A stretch of 64,000 bases of DNA from positions 31,965-95,964 of the forward strand of contig NZ_JALJZV010000014.1 of the NCBI RefSeq assembly GCF_024171535.1, in the 5' to 3' direction. The position numbers were made by a program, and so were the translations under genes. Positions 16,304 through 25,196 of this stretch are shown here, in pieces; position 1 is the stretch's first letter, and each line of letters opens with the position of its first letter. The DNA is from Flavobacterium sp. HSC-61S13 (GTDB taxonomy: Bacteria; Bacteroidota; Bacteroidia; Flavobacteriales; Flavobacteriaceae). Below the pieces are notes generated by a model. That model was not told where the DNA came from. It did not search any database and saw only the letters and a program-made list of their open reading frames with translations.

Positions 16304-17698
16304 ATGGTAAATAGACTTTGTGATAACCTTATGAACAACTTTAAATTGGAACTCGTGAAAACAAAACTACTTTTTTTTCTTTTGATAGTTACTGCAACAT
16401 ATGCACAACAAACTAAGACGGTCATCTTTGATGATATTTTATTCTATGATGGTTATGCACCTACGGTAAATGAACCGGTGCCAAACGACGTTATTCGCCA
16501 TCGCAACGATTTGTATGCTAAAAAACTCAGCGCACAACAATTGGCTGCTTTTGGAGATGAGATCACGATTAACGTAAATATCAAAGCGGCTTGCGATAAT
16601 TATGATCGTATTGGAAATGTCAATTTGGCCTTGGTACCCAAAGGTCAAGTAACCTATACACTCGATGCTGCTGATCTGGTTAGAATCGAGTTGGGCCGTT
16701 ATATTACACCCTTTATGAATAAGAATAAAACGCCTAATATCGTTCCATATTCATACGATTTAAATCATATCAGTCGTATTTTTAAGGATCAAGCTACCTT
16801 GGCAAAGTATGATATTTGGGTTGAACTGGAATTGTTTGGAGTACCCTATAGTGCCCAGACTCAAATCCCGGGTTGTGCTGGGCGAAACGATGTTTTTTAT
16901 GGAAGTGTAGAGGTGGTTTCCAACCTTGTAGCGGATCCACAAAAGGTCGATGATTTGGTTTTAGTTCCGTTGTTGATCAAGCACGACTTGAATAATTATC
17001 AAGTGGGTGCGAGCGATGCTATCGGTCTATCTAAAAAGACGATAAATTTTGAATTAGACAACACGATTTACAACGCTAAATTGTTTTTAATCACTTCCAA
17101 TCACGGTGCTGGTAGTGGGGGAGAAGAATATGTCAGACGCGAACACTATGTGTATTTTGATCAAAGTTTAAAATTACAATACAAACCTGGAGGCTTGTCG
17201 TGCGAACCCTTTAGAAAATACAACACCCAACCCAATGGAATTTATCAAAATGCACCGCAATCGGATCAATTTTGGGCCTCTTGGAACAACTGGTGTCCAG
17301 GCAATAGCATTCCGATACGGATTATTGATTTAGGAACACTCGCCGCCGGAACGCATACCGTTGTTTTAGACGTACCTGAAGCACAATTCGCGGGTGGCGA
17401 CGGGAAAATTCCAGTTTCGCTTTATATTCAGGCACATAATAAACCGTATACGGTTAGCGTGGAAGAGGTCTATACAGCTGATAATATAAAGCTGTTTCCA
17501 AATCCTACTACCGATATTGTTACTATTCGTTCGGATCATGAAATTACTTCAGTTGAAATATGGGATCTAACGGGGAAAAAAGTTGGATTTATCAGGGATA
17601 AAGTGATTGATTTAACTACTTATGCTGCGGGTATATATATCATCAAAGTCACTTCAGCTTCGGGAAATCAGTCACAACACAAAGTGATTAAAAATTAA
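16304..17698 (+). CDS. Secreted PNGase F-like peptide-N-glycosidase with T9SS sorting domain
   Basis: 464 residues; Met10 (16331) is an equally good start before the signal peptide (cut after TYAQ). Residues ~80-380 match the two jelly-roll domains of Elizabethkingia PNGase F, which removes N-glycans from Asn. CDNYDRIGNVNL aligns with CDEWDRYANVYV, putting Asp101 at catalytic Asp60. LGRYITPF aligns with IGRFITPY. Glu174 aligns with Glu118 and Glu275 (EEYVRREH) with Glu206. NNWCPGNSIPIRI aligns with AGWCPGMAVPTRI. Residues ~394-464 form a T9SS type A sorting tail (LFPNPTTDIVTI ... GIYIIKV). The enzyme is probably cell-surface or secreted and may feed the nearby SusC/SusD pair. Overall similarity is moderate, so substrate is inferred. 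Confidence 0.82.
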   Translation: MVNRLCDNLMNNFKLELVKTKLLFFLLIVTATYAQQTKTVIFDDILFYDGYAPTVNEPVPNDVIRHRNDLYAKKLSAQQLAAFGDEITINVNIKAACDNYDRIGNVNLALVPKGQVTYTLDAADLVRIELGRYITPFMNKNKTPNIVPYSYDLNHISRIFKDQATLAKYDIWVELELFGVPYSAQTQIPGCAGRNDVFYGSVEVVSNLVADPQKVDDLVLVPLLIKHDLNNYQVGASDAIGLSKKTINFELDNTIYNAKLFLITSNHGAGSGGEEYVRREHYVYFDQSLKLQYKPGGLSCEPFRKYNTQPNGIYQNAPQSDQFWASWNNWCPGNSIPIRIIDLGTLAAGTHTVVLDVPEAQFAGGDGKIPVSLYIQAHNKPYTVSVEEVYTADNIKLFPNPTTDIVTIRSDHEITSVEIWDLTGKKVGFIRDKVIDLTTYAAGIYIIKVTSASGNQSQHKVIKN

Positions 17699-17736
17699 AT
17701 AGCCATTTTTTAAATCGTTTCTAATTATAACTGCTT

Positions 17737-17853
17737 AATGCACTTTATGGATAGCTGATCAATATTTAGTGCATTTAAAAGCTTTGAGCCGAAGATAATT
17801 AAATAGGGATTGCTCAGGCATTTATGTACTCGTTAAATACCCAAGGCAATCCC
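17737..17853. terminator. Hairpins between the convergent glycosidase and susD genes
   Basis: Two inverted repeats: AATGCACT/AGTGCATT (17737-17744 with 17768-17775) and GGGATTGC/GCAATCCC (17806-17813 with 17846-17853). Neither has a strong U-run, but they lie between two converging stop codons. Confidence 0.35.
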
Positions 17854-17911
17854 AATACTTAAGTACATTGCTGTACTAAAGAAAAACAAACAATAAAAAC
17901 TATTTATAAAA

Positions 17912-19393
17912 TTAAAGCGGATTCTGAATAATTAGCGGATTTGCATTAATTTCTGCTTGCGGTATTAACCATTCCCATCTTTGGTCACCCGCCGGCACGG
18001 TCATAACTTCGCCGGTAAGTGTACTGGAATGATTAGCACCAGTTCGATCGAGTGGGGCATTGGTTCTTTTTAAATCGAAAAAACGGAAGCCTTCACCCCA
18101 TAACTCGATTCGACGTTGTATTAGAATTTCATCAATTAATTCTTGACCTGATTTTGTTGAAATTTCATAGGATGGGTTTCTGCTTTTAACTAATTCATAA
18201 AGCACTTGATTGGCATCGACAGAGCCCAATCTCGCTTTTGCTTCGGCTTCGATTAAATACATTTCTGCAGCACGCATATAGGGTATATCCATGCGACTAT
18301 CAGCACTGCTGACAGCTAAAAATTTTTGGCTTGTGTAAGGTCTTTTGCTAAATGCGGAAGGTAGTTCATAACCCGCAGGCATATCCAAGTGTTGTCCGCT
18401 AGGATCAAAAATAGTAGATCTTACATCCGACTCTGATATTTGGCTGTAAAGCCAACTATTAATCGCTTTTGGATTACTTCTGATATTTGATGAACTATAG
18501 TTTCGTGACATATAAGCTCCAAAGTTGGCAAAGTACAAAGTTTGATCGACTACAATATGACTACCCCACATCCATTCTGTATTCTCATAGCTGTTAAATC
18601 CCGAACGGTACAATTCTGGACTCATTAATGCAAAACCTTGTTTTGCCTCTTGCGCCAGTTGTGCTGCGATATTCCAATTACCTTGTACCAAAGCGACACG
18701 AGCTTTCAAACCTTTTGCAACAGATTGATCTAAATGTGATTTGTTTGGACGTTGGTACGCTTGTAATAAGGTAATCGATTGATCTAAATCATCGTTGATT
18801 TGTTGATAGACTTCCTCTACTGTAGCGCGAGTTGGTGTTTCAATCGCTTTGGAAACGATGATGGGTATACCCAGTTGATTGTTGGTTGAGGCTGATTGAT
18901 ACCGCATGGCATAAAGTTGTACCAGTTGAAAATGACAAAATGCACGATAGAATAGCGATTGGCCTTTTAGCATGTCGCGCTCTTCTTGAGAACCTTGTGC
19001 CTGATCGACGTTATTGATAATAACATTGGCGTTTCGATTGATGCGATATAATACACGATAGGGGAATAAATCGTTGTTACTGTTGGCATTTCGATGATCC
19101 AACCACTGATAGTCGCGATTATACCAACCATTGCCTGAGGAGGTCATGACGACATCTTCTCCGAGAGCGTCAGCAATTATCATCATAGCGCCAAGACCTC
19201 CTTCGCCTTGACTTTCATATCTCTGATATAATGATCGGTGTATTCCACTTAAAGCGACACTTAGATTTTTTGTCGTGGCAATCACCTCATTTTCATCAAT
19301 AGCTTCCGTCGGAATTTGATCTAAGTAGTCGCTTGAACAAGCGTAAAAGGAGATTGTTACAATTAGAACGACGAAATATAAAAGGTTTTTCAT
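17912..19393 (-). CDS. SusD/RagB-family outer-membrane nutrient-binding lipoprotein
   Basis: 493 residues with a lipoprotein signal (acylated Cys19 in FYACSSD). The family plan is clear: helical TPR scaffold, N-terminal motif GIHRSLYQRYE, and the C-terminal motif EILIQRRIELWGEGFRFFDLKR, found in nearly all SusD proteins. SusD caps its partner SusC barrel at the cell surface and binds the ligand, often a glycan. It lies 12 bases after the susC stop. The neighbouring PNGase F-like gene hints at N-glycan or glycopeptide substrates, but no other glycosidase is present. Confidence 0.93.
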   Translation of the reverse strand: MKNLLYFVVLIVTISFYACSSDYLDQIPTEAIDENEVIATTKNLSVALSGIHRSLYQRYESQGEGGLGAMMIIADALGEDVVMTSSGNGWYNRDYQWLDHRNANSNNDLFPYRVLYRINRNANVIINNVDQAQGSQEERDMLKGQSLFYRAFCHFQLVQLYAMRYQSASTNNQLGIPIIVSKAIETPTRATVEEVYQQINDDLDQSITLLQAYQRPNKSHLDQSVAKGLKARVALVQGNWNIAAQLAQEAKQGFALMSPELYRSGFNSYENTEWMWGSHIVVDQTLYFANFGAYMSRNYSSSNIRSNPKAINSWLYSQISESDVRSTIFDPSGQHLDMPAGYELPSAFSKRPYTSQKFLAVSSADSRMDIPYMRAAEMYLIEAEAKARLGSVDANQVLYELVKSRNPSYEISTKSGQELIDEILIQRRIELWGEGFRFFDLKRTNAPLDRTGANHSSTLTGEVMTVPAGDQRWEWLIPQAEINANPLIIQNPL

Positions 19394-19405
19394 AATAATA
19401 AAAGT

Positions 19406-22400
19406 TTAAAAGTTTAAATTGAAACCCAATGAAATAGTTCTAGCCGGGCTAAAACGATTCTGAGTGGTTCCGTTGAATGTTTGCCCCACGTCTAAGCCTT
19501 TTCTTTTGGAAAAAACTTGTAAGTTTTCACCGTTGACATATAGTCTGACCTGATCTACGCCTAATTTTTTTATAAAATCGTTATCAAAACTATAAGACAG
19601 TGTCATTTGCTTTAAAGCCAGGTAGTCAGAATCTACTAACCATCTACTACTACCAGTTCCGTAAATAGTTCTCTGGGAAGTATCTAATCTTGGTACATCT
19701 GTAATGTCTCCGGGTTGTTGCCAGCGCTTTAAAATATCAACACTAGATGCATTTCCATAATTTCCAGCATGCATCAGGTTGGCATAGTTACTGTCGTACG
19801 TTTTTCCTCCCAATTGATAAGTAAATAGAAAGTCAAACGACAGGCCTTTGTACCTAAAACTGTTTCCAAAACTACCGTATAGGTCGGGTAAGGCAGTTCC
19901 GACAAAATCATACTTTGCCTTATTTTGATTGGTGGTTACTTTGATATTGTCTATCGTTCTTATGTCATCACCACCTAAAGCAATTGCTTCCTCGCTAGCT
20001 ATAAATAGTCCTGCACCATCTGCTGGATCAACTCCATACCAATCGCGCAACCAATATTCGTAAATCGATTTACCTACAACTAATTTTTTACTACCTGAAA
20101 TTATTTCTTCTTGGGGAAGTTTGGTGAATTTGTTTTTTATAGTCGCAGCATTAACTGTGAAATTCCACGTGAAATTTGCAGTTCGGATTAAATCGGCATC
20201 GATTGAAAATTCAAACCCCTTATTATACATGGCTCCGATATTTTCCAATCTTGTATCTAATCCAACGGTCAACGGATTGGGAACTTCAAAGATTAATTCG
20301 TCGGTTTTACGATGATAGTATTCAGCCGTTGCTTTGATTCGATTATCCAGCAAGGCAAACTCTAATGCCAGATCCTTTTGTGTATTGACTTCCCATTTTA
20401 AGTTTGGAGCTTCTATGGATTCTGCTAGAACGCCGCCTTCATTGGCATTATTAACGCCCAGCTGATATAAGGCTTGATAGGCATAATAGCTCAGTCCAGT
20501 ATAACTGGTAAATGAATCGTTACCAACTTCTCCAAATGAGGCTCTTAACTTGAGAGCTGTGATCCACGGAATATTTTGAATAAACTGTTCTTGGTCCAAT
20601 CTCCATGCAGCTCCGAATGACCAAAAATTTCCCCAACGGTTGTCTTTTGAGAATTTAGAAGAACCATCTGTTCTATAAGAGGTTGAGAAAAAGTACTTGT
20701 TTTTATAGTCATATTCCAAACGGGAAAAATAAGATTCGGAAGTATAATTTCTCAGTTGAGAATACAAACTATTAATAGAGACAAAATTGATTAATTCGAT
20801 ATTGTTTTCAATGATTTGGTCTGTTTTTGTTCCTGTCGAATAATCAAATTTATAGTCAAAATTTTCATGACCCAACAACACGGTTAGGTTGTGGTTTTCG
20901 TTAAAACGTTGATTGTAATTCAGTAATTGGTTGTAGGTAACACCCGTGTAGTCCGAATAGGTTTTGGAAGCTCTACCTGCACCAATGGCATCGCCAATTA
21001 AATTATTGGTATAGGTACTGCGATTAAAGCTGGTTCTATCCAAAGCAAAATTAGCTGTAAAACTAAAGTGATTTAAAAAATTGAAGGTTGCGAAAGTACG
21101 TGCATTAAGAGATAAACCTTGATTTCGATCCCTATTTAATAAGGTTTCTTGTATAACATGTCGTCCGGGTGAAGCACCTGCGGGTCTAATTTCAGCCAGA
21201 TTACCAGGGTCATATATTTTTTGACCGAGTTCATCTAAGATAAAAGAACCGGTTTTAGGATCGTGTTGAAATACAGGGTAAATCGGTCCCATATTTCGGT
21301 TAAAATAAAATGAATTAATATAGGACGAAGAGCTGCTTACCCCATCGACAGCTTGATTTGAATCGGTAGTAGAGCCCGATAGATTAAAGCCTGTTTTAAA
21401 CCACTCTTTAAATTGAGTATGGATATTGACACGTCCCGTTATTCTTTCGAAATCTGAATTTTGAATATAGGCATCTTCCTTTAGATAGCTCAAAGAAGCG
21501 TAATAATTTGATTTTAACGATCTGCCTTGATACGAGAAATCGAGGTTTTGGCGAACTCCAGTTCTCTGTAGTTCCTTTTCCCAATCTAAATCATCGCTAT
21601 ATAAGAGGGAGGCATTGGGATTCAGGGCACCGTTTTGACCGACAATTTGATCGTTGGCAACATTGAAAGGGTTGTATCCCAACAAATCATAGATGTTTTC
21701 AGAGGCTCTTTCATTAGCGGCTTCTGTGGATATGGGATTTCTACTAGACATCGATAAGCTATTTCTATAGGCCTCCCACATCAGCGGATAATATTGATAG
21801 GCATTCACTCTTTTATATTCGGGTATTGCTCGGGTAATCATTCCCTGACTTACATTTAAACTGAATTTATCTTCAGATGTTTTACCGGTTTTGGTCGTAA
21901 TCATCACCACACCGTTTGCACCTCTGGACCCATAAATAGCTGTAGAAGAAGCATCCTTTAAAATCGTAAAACTTTCGATATCGATCGTACTGAGACTCTG
22001 CAACGAGCCGGAATAGGGAACACCATCGACCACGTATAAAGGAGCATTATTACCATTGACTGAGCTGATTCCACGAATTCTAAAATCTGGAGCGCTACCG
22101 GGTTGACCAGAAGCCGAGGAGAGTTGGATACCCGGAGAAGCCCCCTCTAAAGCAGAAAGCACATGTGTTATGGCTCTTTTTTCAATTTGTTCTGCGTTAA
22201 CTTGCGTTAATGAACCGGTAAAGGAACTTTTTTTTGCCGTGCTATAGGCGATGATTACCACGTCATCTAGTATTGCATTATCGTATTGCAACGTTACATT
22301 TATCGTTTTTGAGCTTCCAATCAAGACCTTTTTTGTAGTCATTCCCAAAAAAGAGAATTCCAGGGACGAACCAATAGGTGCTTGGATGGTATACTTTCCA

Positions 22401-22573
22401 TCTAAATCAGTTTGAACAGCAAAGCTAGTTCCTACAATGGTAACTACTGCGCCAGGTAAACCATTTCCATTTTCACTAACAATTCCCTGTATAGTATTGT
22501 TTTGGGCATTTAATAGGTTGAATGTGCACAATAGAAAGACGACTGTAATGATTATTTTGTATGTGTTTTTCAT
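19406..22573 (-). CDS. SusC/RagA-family TonB-linked outer-membrane transporter
   Basis: 1055 residues. After a signal peptide (cut after LLNAQ) comes a carboxypeptidase-like domain (about 27-110: IQGIVSENGNGLPGAVVTIV ... LDGKYTI), then the plug with the SusC signature (APLYVVDGVPYSG, DIESFTILKDASSTAIYGSR, GANGVVMITTK) and a 22-stranded barrel ending in an aromatic residue (LGFNLNF). It imports ligand handed over by SusD using TonB energy. Transcription probably starts at 22888-22917, before the small ORF. No TonB-box could be assigned. Confidence 0.94.
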   Translation of the reverse strand: MKNTYKIIITVVFLLCTFNLLNAQNNTIQGIVSENGNGLPGAVVTIVGTSFAVQTDLDGKYTIQAPIGSSLEFSFLGMTTKKVLIGSSKTINVTLQYDNAILDDVVIIAYSTAKKSSFTGSLTQVNAEQIEKRAITHVLSALEGASPGIQLSSASGQPGSAPDFRIRGISSVNGNNAPLYVVDGVPYSGSLQSLSTIDIESFTILKDASSTAIYGSRGANGVVMITTKTGKTSEDKFSLNVSQGMITRAIPEYKRVNAYQYYPLMWEAYRNSLSMSSRNPISTEAANERASENIYDLLGYNPFNVANDQIVGQNGALNPNASLLYSDDLDWEKELQRTGVRQNLDFSYQGRSLKSNYYASLSYLKEDAYIQNSDFERITGRVNIHTQFKEWFKTGFNLSGSTTDSNQAVDGVSSSSSYINSFYFNRNMGPIYPVFQHDPKTGSFILDELGQKIYDPGNLAEIRPAGASPGRHVIQETLLNRDRNQGLSLNARTFATFNFLNHFSFTANFALDRTSFNRSTYTNNLIGDAIGAGRASKTYSDYTGVTYNQLLNYNQRFNENHNLTVLLGHENFDYKFDYSTGTKTDQIIENNIELINFVSINSLYSQLRNYTSESYFSRLEYDYKNKYFFSTSYRTDGSSKFSKDNRWGNFWSFGAAWRLDQEQFIQNIPWITALKLRASFGEVGNDSFTSYTGLSYYAYQALYQLGVNNANEGGVLAESIEAPNLKWEVNTQKDLALEFALLDNRIKATAEYYHRKTDELIFEVPNPLTVGLDTRLENIGAMYNKGFEFSIDADLIRTANFTWNFTVNAATIKNKFTKLPQEEIISGSKKLVVGKSIYEYWLRDWYGVDPADGAGLFIASEEAIALGGDDIRTIDNIKVTTNQNKAKYDFVGTALPDLYGSFGNSFRYKGLSFDFLFTYQLGGKTYDSNYANLMHAGNYGNASSVDILKRWQQPGDITDVPRLDTSQRTIYGTGSSRWLVDSDYLALKQMTLSYSFDNDFIKKLGVDQVRLYVNGENLQVFSKRKGLDVGQTFNGTTQNRFSPARTISLGFNLNF

Positions 22574-22588
22574 CGTATAATATTTAAT

Positions 22589-22789
22589 TTATTCATTATT
22601 TTTTAAGGTCTTAATTACTAGATGGTCGATCTTTTTGCTTAAAACTTTATACTCTTCAGCAATCTTTATAGCTGTAACACTATTGCGTTCTCCTTTGATG
22701 CATTGCCGTATAAACATTTTTGTGTAACCATACTTGATAAAAAGTTCGTGAATTACTAAAGTGTTGTACTTTCTGCGATTTGTTTTCAT
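22589..22789 (-). CDS. Small HTH-like protein upstream of susC
   Basis: 66 residues, strongly basic. The middle part (KYGYTKMFIRQCIKGERNS) resembles the turn and recognition helix of XRE-like DNA-binding proteins, followed by a helix (AIKIAEEYKVLSKKID). It lies 15 bases before susC and shares its promoter, so it is probably translated as the first gene of the operon and may autoregulate it. Its short length makes the call tentative; it could also be a leader ORF. Confidence 0.55.
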   Translation of the reverse strand: MKTNRRKYNTLVIHELFIKYGYTKMFIRQCIKGERNSVTAIKIAEEYKVLSKKIDHLVIKTLKNNE

Positions 22790-22887
22790 GTATTGCGATT
22801 TAAAATGTTAAATCATTTATATATATTTGCGTATTGTTCAAACTGATTTCATTTTTTAAACAATACGACTTAATAAGAATTCAATCA

Positions 22888-22917
22888 CAAATGTATAATA
22901 TATTTTACATTATCAAA
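22888..22917 (-). promoter_or_regulatory. Promoter of the small ORF-susC-susD operon
   Basis: On the minus strand TTTG (22917-22914), an 18-base gap and TACATTTG (22895-22888) match the Bacteroidetes consensus TTTG-N17-23-TAnnTTTG. The start would be near 22884, about 95 bases before the small ORF. Confidence 0.6.
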
Positions 22918-23061
22918 ATTTATGTAAAGTATTTTATGCAAATAAGTGTGTTAAAGTTTTGTTTTGATAGTAAAAAGCTTGTTTTGATAGCATTTTGATG
23001 AGAAAGTTTGAATTGGATTACAATGCGACAATTAAAAAAACATTACTCATTTTAGGATATT

Positions 23062-23448
23062 ATGTCATACACCACGGTAGACCGAGTTAAACAGTTTATA
23101 AAGTTTAAAGGAATTAGTCTAAGAAAGTTTGCGGAGATTATTGGAGTATCTCATAGCCTGATTAATAATACCAAATCACTGGGATCCGATAAGTTAGAGA
23201 GTATCATTATAAAATATCCTGAAATAAATCCAGTATGGCTTTTAACGGGAAATGGAGAGATGTTGGACCAAGGTCAAGAGAACATATCGAATCACGATAG
23301 TATAGAGCAACCTAATCTCGTACTTTTAAGCGAAGCCAAATTGCTCAAAGAAATGAATTTATTGTTACAAGCGAGTTTGCATGATAAAGAACGACTGATA
23401 AAATTGTTGGAACAAGAAAATCGACGCTTGAGAAGTAATGAAATTTAA
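23062..23448 (+). CDS. XRE/phage-repressor-like HTH protein with coiled-coil tail
   Basis: 128 residues. Residues ~5-62 are a helix-turn-helix of the phage-CI type (VKQFIKFKGISLRKFAEIIG, then SHSLINNTK), followed by the WLLTGNGEML motif common in Bacteroidetes XRE proteins. From ~80 a leucine-rich coiled coil (LLKEMNLLLQASLHDKERLI) probably serves dimerisation. It is divergent from the susC operon, 272 bases away, so it may regulate that operon, but the lipoprotein downstream (36-base gap) is likely its co-transcribed partner. Confidence 0.78.
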   Translation: MSYTTVDRVKQFIKFKGISLRKFAEIIGVSHSLINNTKSLGSDKLESIIIKYPEINPVWLLTGNGEMLDQGQENISNHDSIEQPNLVLLSEAKLLKEMNLLLQASLHDKERLIKLLEQENRRLRSNEI

Positions 23449-23484
23449 ATTATTAACAACGAGACAACAAATAGACTTTCAAGG

Positions 23485-24459
23485 ATGCAAAAATTATTGA
23501 CGGTAGTCGTATGTGGGTTAGTAATGACTTCCTGTGCTACAATTTTGAATAAAAAAACTTATATCATGCCCGTTTCAAGTAATATCGAACCAGCCAAGGT
23601 CAAGGTTTATGATCAGGTTTATGAATTACCAGCTGATGTAGAAGTCACCCGATCAAATAAGGATCTGAATATGATACTGATCGCAGATAGTGTAAATATA
23701 GAATATACCATTAAGCCGCGTTTATCCGCGAAATTTTTATATATGAATCTGGTGGGGGAGCTAGCCGCTCCAATAAATTATGTCGTTGACCTGACCAATC
23801 ATAAACGCTTTTATTACGGCAATAAAGTTTTCCTTAATACAGCAGATACGCTTAGGATTTACGAAGGAAGTATGGCTATAAAACAGCGTCGATACTTCGG
23901 TAAGGAATTTCGTAAAAACAAAGGAGATATTTTTTTTAGAGTATCAATTCCAGCTTTAAATTCATTTGTTCTGAAACCGAGTCAGGAACCGATCAAGGAC
24001 AGAACAGGAATTTTTGGTATTTCTTTAGGTTTTGATTATTACTATAAAACCAATCAGTATTTAAGTACTTCAGGGACTTATGTAGCAAGTAAAACACCTC
24101 CTCCTTTTAGTGATTTTGAAAATATACAGTCTGCCTATTGGAGTCTCTCAAACAACCATAAATGGAATAGATGGAATCTGGGTTATGGAGTTTCCTATTC
24201 GCATAATATGTGGAAATTCGACAATTCTGGCTATGATATAGATGTGGATTCACCAGATCATATTTCAATTACTAAAACTAGTTATGCCTTGGGTCTTGTA
24301 TTTCCGACCTCTTTTCAGTTAAATAAATTTTTTAGTTTTGGTTTGATCTATCGACCTAGTTTTTATCATTTGGGATCCAATCAGAAAGTGGAATACGAAC
24401 ATTTGATCAGTCTTGAAGCAATTCTTAAATTGCCCATCAGACAGAGTAAAAGTAGTTAA
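23485..24459 (+). CDS. Hypothetical lipoprotein with outer-membrane-barrel-like C-terminus
   Basis: 324 residues, not recognised by name. The start MQKLLTVVVCGLVMTSCAT is a lipoprotein signal with acylated Cys17. The ~130-residue N-terminal part (PVSSNIEPAKVKVYDQVYEL ...) resembles a PEGA-like region often seen in Bacteroidetes lipoproteins. From about 170 alternating hydrophobic strands with aromatic girdles (GISLGFDYYYK, WNLGYGVSYSHN, YALGLVFPTSFQLN, FSFGLIYRPSFYHL) suggest a small barrel. It probably sits in the outer membrane. Confidence 0.62.
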   Translation: MQKLLTVVVCGLVMTSCATILNKKTYIMPVSSNIEPAKVKVYDQVYELPADVEVTRSNKDLNMILIADSVNIEYTIKPRLSAKFLYMNLVGELAAPINYVVDLTNHKRFYYGNKVFLNTADTLRIYEGSMAIKQRRYFGKEFRKNKGDIFFRVSIPALNSFVLKPSQEPIKDRTGIFGISLGFDYYYKTNQYLSTSGTYVASKTPPPFSDFENIQSAYWSLSNNHKWNRWNLGYGVSYSHNMWKFDNSGYDIDVDSPDHISITKTSYALGLVFPTSFQLNKFFSFGLIYRPSFYHLGSNQKVEYEHLISLEAILKLPIRQSKSS

Positions 24460-24679
24460 AAGTACTAATTGACAAAGCAGGTTTATACACAGATGAAATG
24501 AACAGTAGTTAATAATTTGCGAGCTGTTCACTCGAATAAACTTTTAATGAGGTTTAAGCATTTGTGATATTCTTTATTGTGTATCTGTGAATTCGAAATT
24601 TTTCTTGACAAACCAATCCGAATTGTCCCTAATTCCAAGATTGAATTGTTATAAATAAAATTTCTAAATTTCACAAAAC

Positions 24680-25015
24680 ATGAAAAAATTTGCATTTATT
24701 TTTAGATTAAATGGCGCTAGTCCTGCTGTTCCTACTGCTGAACAATTAGCTGAACGCCTAACTTGGTTGAGCGATTTAATAGACAATCAAACAGTGGTTG
24801 ATCGGGGGAATACACTAACGTCTACTCCTGCAAGGCGAATTGATGCCGAGGGGGGAATTGAAGAGGATGTATGTGATGATTATTCTTTTTTTATCAGTGG
24901 CTACTTGGTCATACAGGCTCAAAATATCGATCAGGCTGTGACTATAGCATTAAGTAATCCCATTTATAAGGTGGGAGGCACTATAGAGGTGCGGGAAGTC
25001 GTTCAACGACCTTGA
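24680..25015 (+). CDS. YciI-like (YCII-related) protein
   Basis: 111 residues with the dimeric ferredoxin-like fold pattern of YCII proteins: strand KKFAFIFRLN, helix with AEQLAERLTWLSDLI, then GNTL, the strand SFFISGYLVIQAQNIDQAV and the typical ending IYKVGGTIEVREV. Family members act as small enzymes or accessory parts of ECF sigma and oxidative-stress systems; no specific reaction can be assigned. It stands alone. Confidence 0.78.
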   Translation: MKKFAFIFRLNGASPAVPTAEQLAERLTWLSDLIDNQTVVDRGNTLTSTPARRIDAEGGIEEDVCDDYSFFISGYLVIQAQNIDQAVTIALSNPIYKVGGTIEVREVVQRP

Positions 25016-25117
25016 TCCAGACTTTTTTTGTATATTGCTGTCCATTGACATATATGGTTTACTAGCCGATGTTGATCGATTAAGTATAGAGAATCAAAGC
25101 GGTTTGTAGGATCGATT

Positions 25118-25157
25118 ATCTATGACTGCGAAAAAGTTTTTTTACGCAGTCATAGAT
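25118..25157. repeat. 13-bp perfect inverted repeat
   Basis: ATCTATGACTGCG (25118-25130) and its exact complement CGCAGTCATAGAT (25145-25157) flank a 14-base A/T loop. There is no T-run after the stem on the plus strand. It lies 39 bases before the AraC start codon. It could be a terminator for the YciI gene without a tail, an mRNA hairpin controlling the AraC gene, or a dimer binding site. Confidence 0.75.
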
Positions 25158-25196
25158 AGCCGTAGTTGACAGTGTTAATTCAGAGGTAAAATTAAG

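Noticed and set aside
25118..25157. Inverted repeat read as terminal repeats of an insertion sequence
   Set aside because: Only 14 bases lie between the arms, there is no transposase near, and no target duplication is visible.
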